Positions 41,263 to 42,317 of a stretch of DNA of 42,317 nt are shown here, piece by piece. The first letter of the stretch is position 1. Each line of letters opens with the position of its first letter. The DNA is from Lysobacter antibioticus (GTDB taxonomy: Bacteria; Pseudomonadota; Gammaproteobacteria; Xanthomonadales; Xanthomonadaceae): the NCBI RefSeq assembly GCF_000731095.1, contig NZ_JMTZ01000028.1, positions 1 to 42,317 of the forward strand, in the 5' to 3' direction. Made by a program: the position numbers and the translations under genes. The notes below the pieces were generated by a model, which did no database searches, was not told where the DNA came from, and saw nothing but the letters and a program-made list of their open reading frames with translations.

Positions 41263-42210
41263 ATGCTCAAGACCTCTACCCGATTGCTGCGCCTGCTGTC
41301 GTTGTTGCAACAGCGGCGCCACTGGACCGGCGCGGAACTGTGCGAACGCCTGGAAGTGGAGGCGCGCACGGTCCGCCGCGACGTCGAACGCCTGCGCGAG
41401 TTGGGCTACCCCATCCAGGCCTCGGTCGGGGTCGGGGGCGGCTACCAATTGTCCGCCGGCACCTCGCTGCCGCCGCTGTTGCTCGACGACGACGAGGCGG
41501 TCGCCGTCGCCGTGGCCCTACGCAGCGCCACCGGCAGCGTGTCGCGGATGGAGGACACCGCACTCGGCCTGCTCAGCAAACTCGACCAGCTGATGCCGGC
41601 GCGCCTGCGGCGCCGGGTCAGCGCGCTGTATTCGGTGACCGTGTCGCTCAGCCACAACAACGCCACGCCCGACGTCGATACCCTGACCCACCTGGCCACC
41701 GCCTGCCGCGATCATCTGGTGCTCAAGCTCGGCTATCGCGACCGCACCGGCAAGCCGAGCACCCGCAACGTCGAGCCGCTGCGCATGGCGCATACCGGCC
41801 AGCGTTGGTACCTGGTCGCCTGGGATCGCCAGCGCGAGGACTGGCGCACCTTCCGCATCGACCGCATCGCCCAGGTGCAGACGCCGGGGCCGAGCTTCGT
41901 GCCGCGCACCCTGCCCGAGGACGTCGCCACCTATGTCGAGCGCTCCATCCGGCAACCCTCGCAGTCGCATCGCCTGCGCGCGCGCCTGCAAGGCTCGGCC
42001 GAAGCGCTCGCTACCCGCATCCCGAGCTGGTGCGGGGTGCTCGAGGCCGTCGACGACCATTACTGCCTGCTGCACGTCGGCGCCGACTCGGTCGACCAGG
42101 CGGTCGCACTGCTGGCCATGACCGGCGTGGAGTTCGAGATTCTCGATGCGCCGGAATGGCTGCCGCAGTTGCGCGAAGTCGTCGCCCGCCTGCAGCGGGC
42201 GATGCAATGA
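41263..42210 (+). CDS. WYL-domain HTH transcriptional regulator
   Basis: A 315-residue YafY-type regulator: DeoR-like winged helix (about 1-60, LLRLLSLLQQRRHWTGAELCERL and VRRDVERLRELGYPI), central WYL domain (about 140-210, with RMAHTGQRWYLVAWD, carrying the WYL core) and a C-terminal WCX-type extension. WYL proteins sense nucleic-acid or small ligands. It is divergent from the GFA gene with the dyad between; autoregulation is likely. Intact and full length. Confidence 0.9.
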   Translation: MLKTSTRLLRLLSLLQQRRHWTGAELCERLEVEARTVRRDVERLRELGYPIQASVGVGGGYQLSAGTSLPPLLLDDDEAVAVAVALRSATGSVSRMEDTALGLLSKLDQLMPARLRRRVSALYSVTVSLSHNNATPDVDTLTHLATACRDHLVLKLGYRDRTGKPSTRNVEPLRMAHTGQRWYLVAWDRQREDWRTFRIDRIAQVQTPGPSFVPRTLPEDVATYVERSIRQPSQSHRLRARLQGSAEALATRIPSWCGVLEAVDDHYCLLHVGADSVDQAVALLAMTGVEFEILDAPEWLPQLREVVARLQRAMQ

Positions 42211-42317
42211 AGCCGTGGCGCCGAGGCTGAGCGCCCGGCATCCACGCTGAGGCAATGGCGGGTCGAACGGCGGCGGCATGAGCGAGACAAGGCGATGCCC
42301 GCCGTATCGGCGGGGAC
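42211..42317. other. Right edge, no gene seen
   Basis: 107 bp after the WYL regulator with no supported gene, terminator or repeat. Confidence 0.5.

Overview
The window is high-GC DNA with gene content typical of a Lysobacter-like Xanthomonadaceae. The pointers are an OAR-type TonB receptor, REP-like palindromes of the kind common in that family (left edge and near 38.75 kb), Tat- and Sec-exported hydrolases, and short operons built from ATGA and TAATG overlaps. The genus is inferred from content. I saw no rRNA, tRNA, CRISPR array, prophage or origin, and only one mobile-element remnant.

Layout. (1) 0.25-10.5 kb: a minus-strand trans-4-hydroxyproline operon runs epimerase, three-subunit D-hydroxyproline dehydrogenase, pyrroline-hydroxycarboxylate deaminase, alpha-ketoglutarate-semialdehyde dehydrogenase, M24 Xaa-Pro-type peptidase. 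A DUF885 peptidase lies downstream and a divergent PAS-AraC regulator upstream. This looks like scavenging of hydroxyproline from collagen-like peptides, ending at 2-oxoglutarate. (2) 10.5-12.1 kb: an exported RidA-family protein paired with an exported arginase-family protein. (3) 12.2-21.1 kb: a divergent unit around a 27-bp palindrome. Leftward lie ridA and a Tat-exported GH109 glycosidase. Rightward lie an SDR dehydrogenase, a PLP-dependent D-amino-acid-type deaminase, an RpiR regulator, a D-aminoacylase-type deacetylase, dgoK and dgoA. Read together these fit a non-phosphorylative, oxidative route for an N-acetyl amino sugar, most likely GalNAc, to pyruvate and glyceraldehyde 3-phosphate. 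This is the most interesting hypothesis in the window.

(4) 21.2-36 kb: a galactose/galactoside block with two FadR-type GntR regulators, an SSS symporter, a second dgoA, dgoD, an SDR (candidate galactose dehydrogenase), a 1000-residue TonB receptor, GH35 beta-galactosidase, and two paralogous secreted DUF3472-like proteins with different C-terminal binding modules. An exact 20-bp element occurs upstream of both dgoD and the receptor gene. The block has no 2-keto-3-deoxygalactonate kinase of its own, so it probably relies on dgoK of block 3. A lone IS3-type orfA sits between two of the secreted-protein genes.

(5) 36-42.3 kb: miscellaneous genes. These are an orphan MNT nucleotidyltransferase, an ADP-ribosylglycohydrolase/cupin pair, two small membrane proteins, a triple REP hairpin, a MocR regulator overlapping a convergent MmcQ/YjbR gene, and a GFA-family gene divergent from a WYL regulator across a nested dyad.

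The metabolic blocks share a theme: exported or periplasmic hydrolases release hydroxyproline, amino sugar and galactose from glycoprotein- or polysaccharide-like material, and NAD- or FAD-linked oxidation feeds central metabolism without sugar phosphorylation at the monosaccharide stage.
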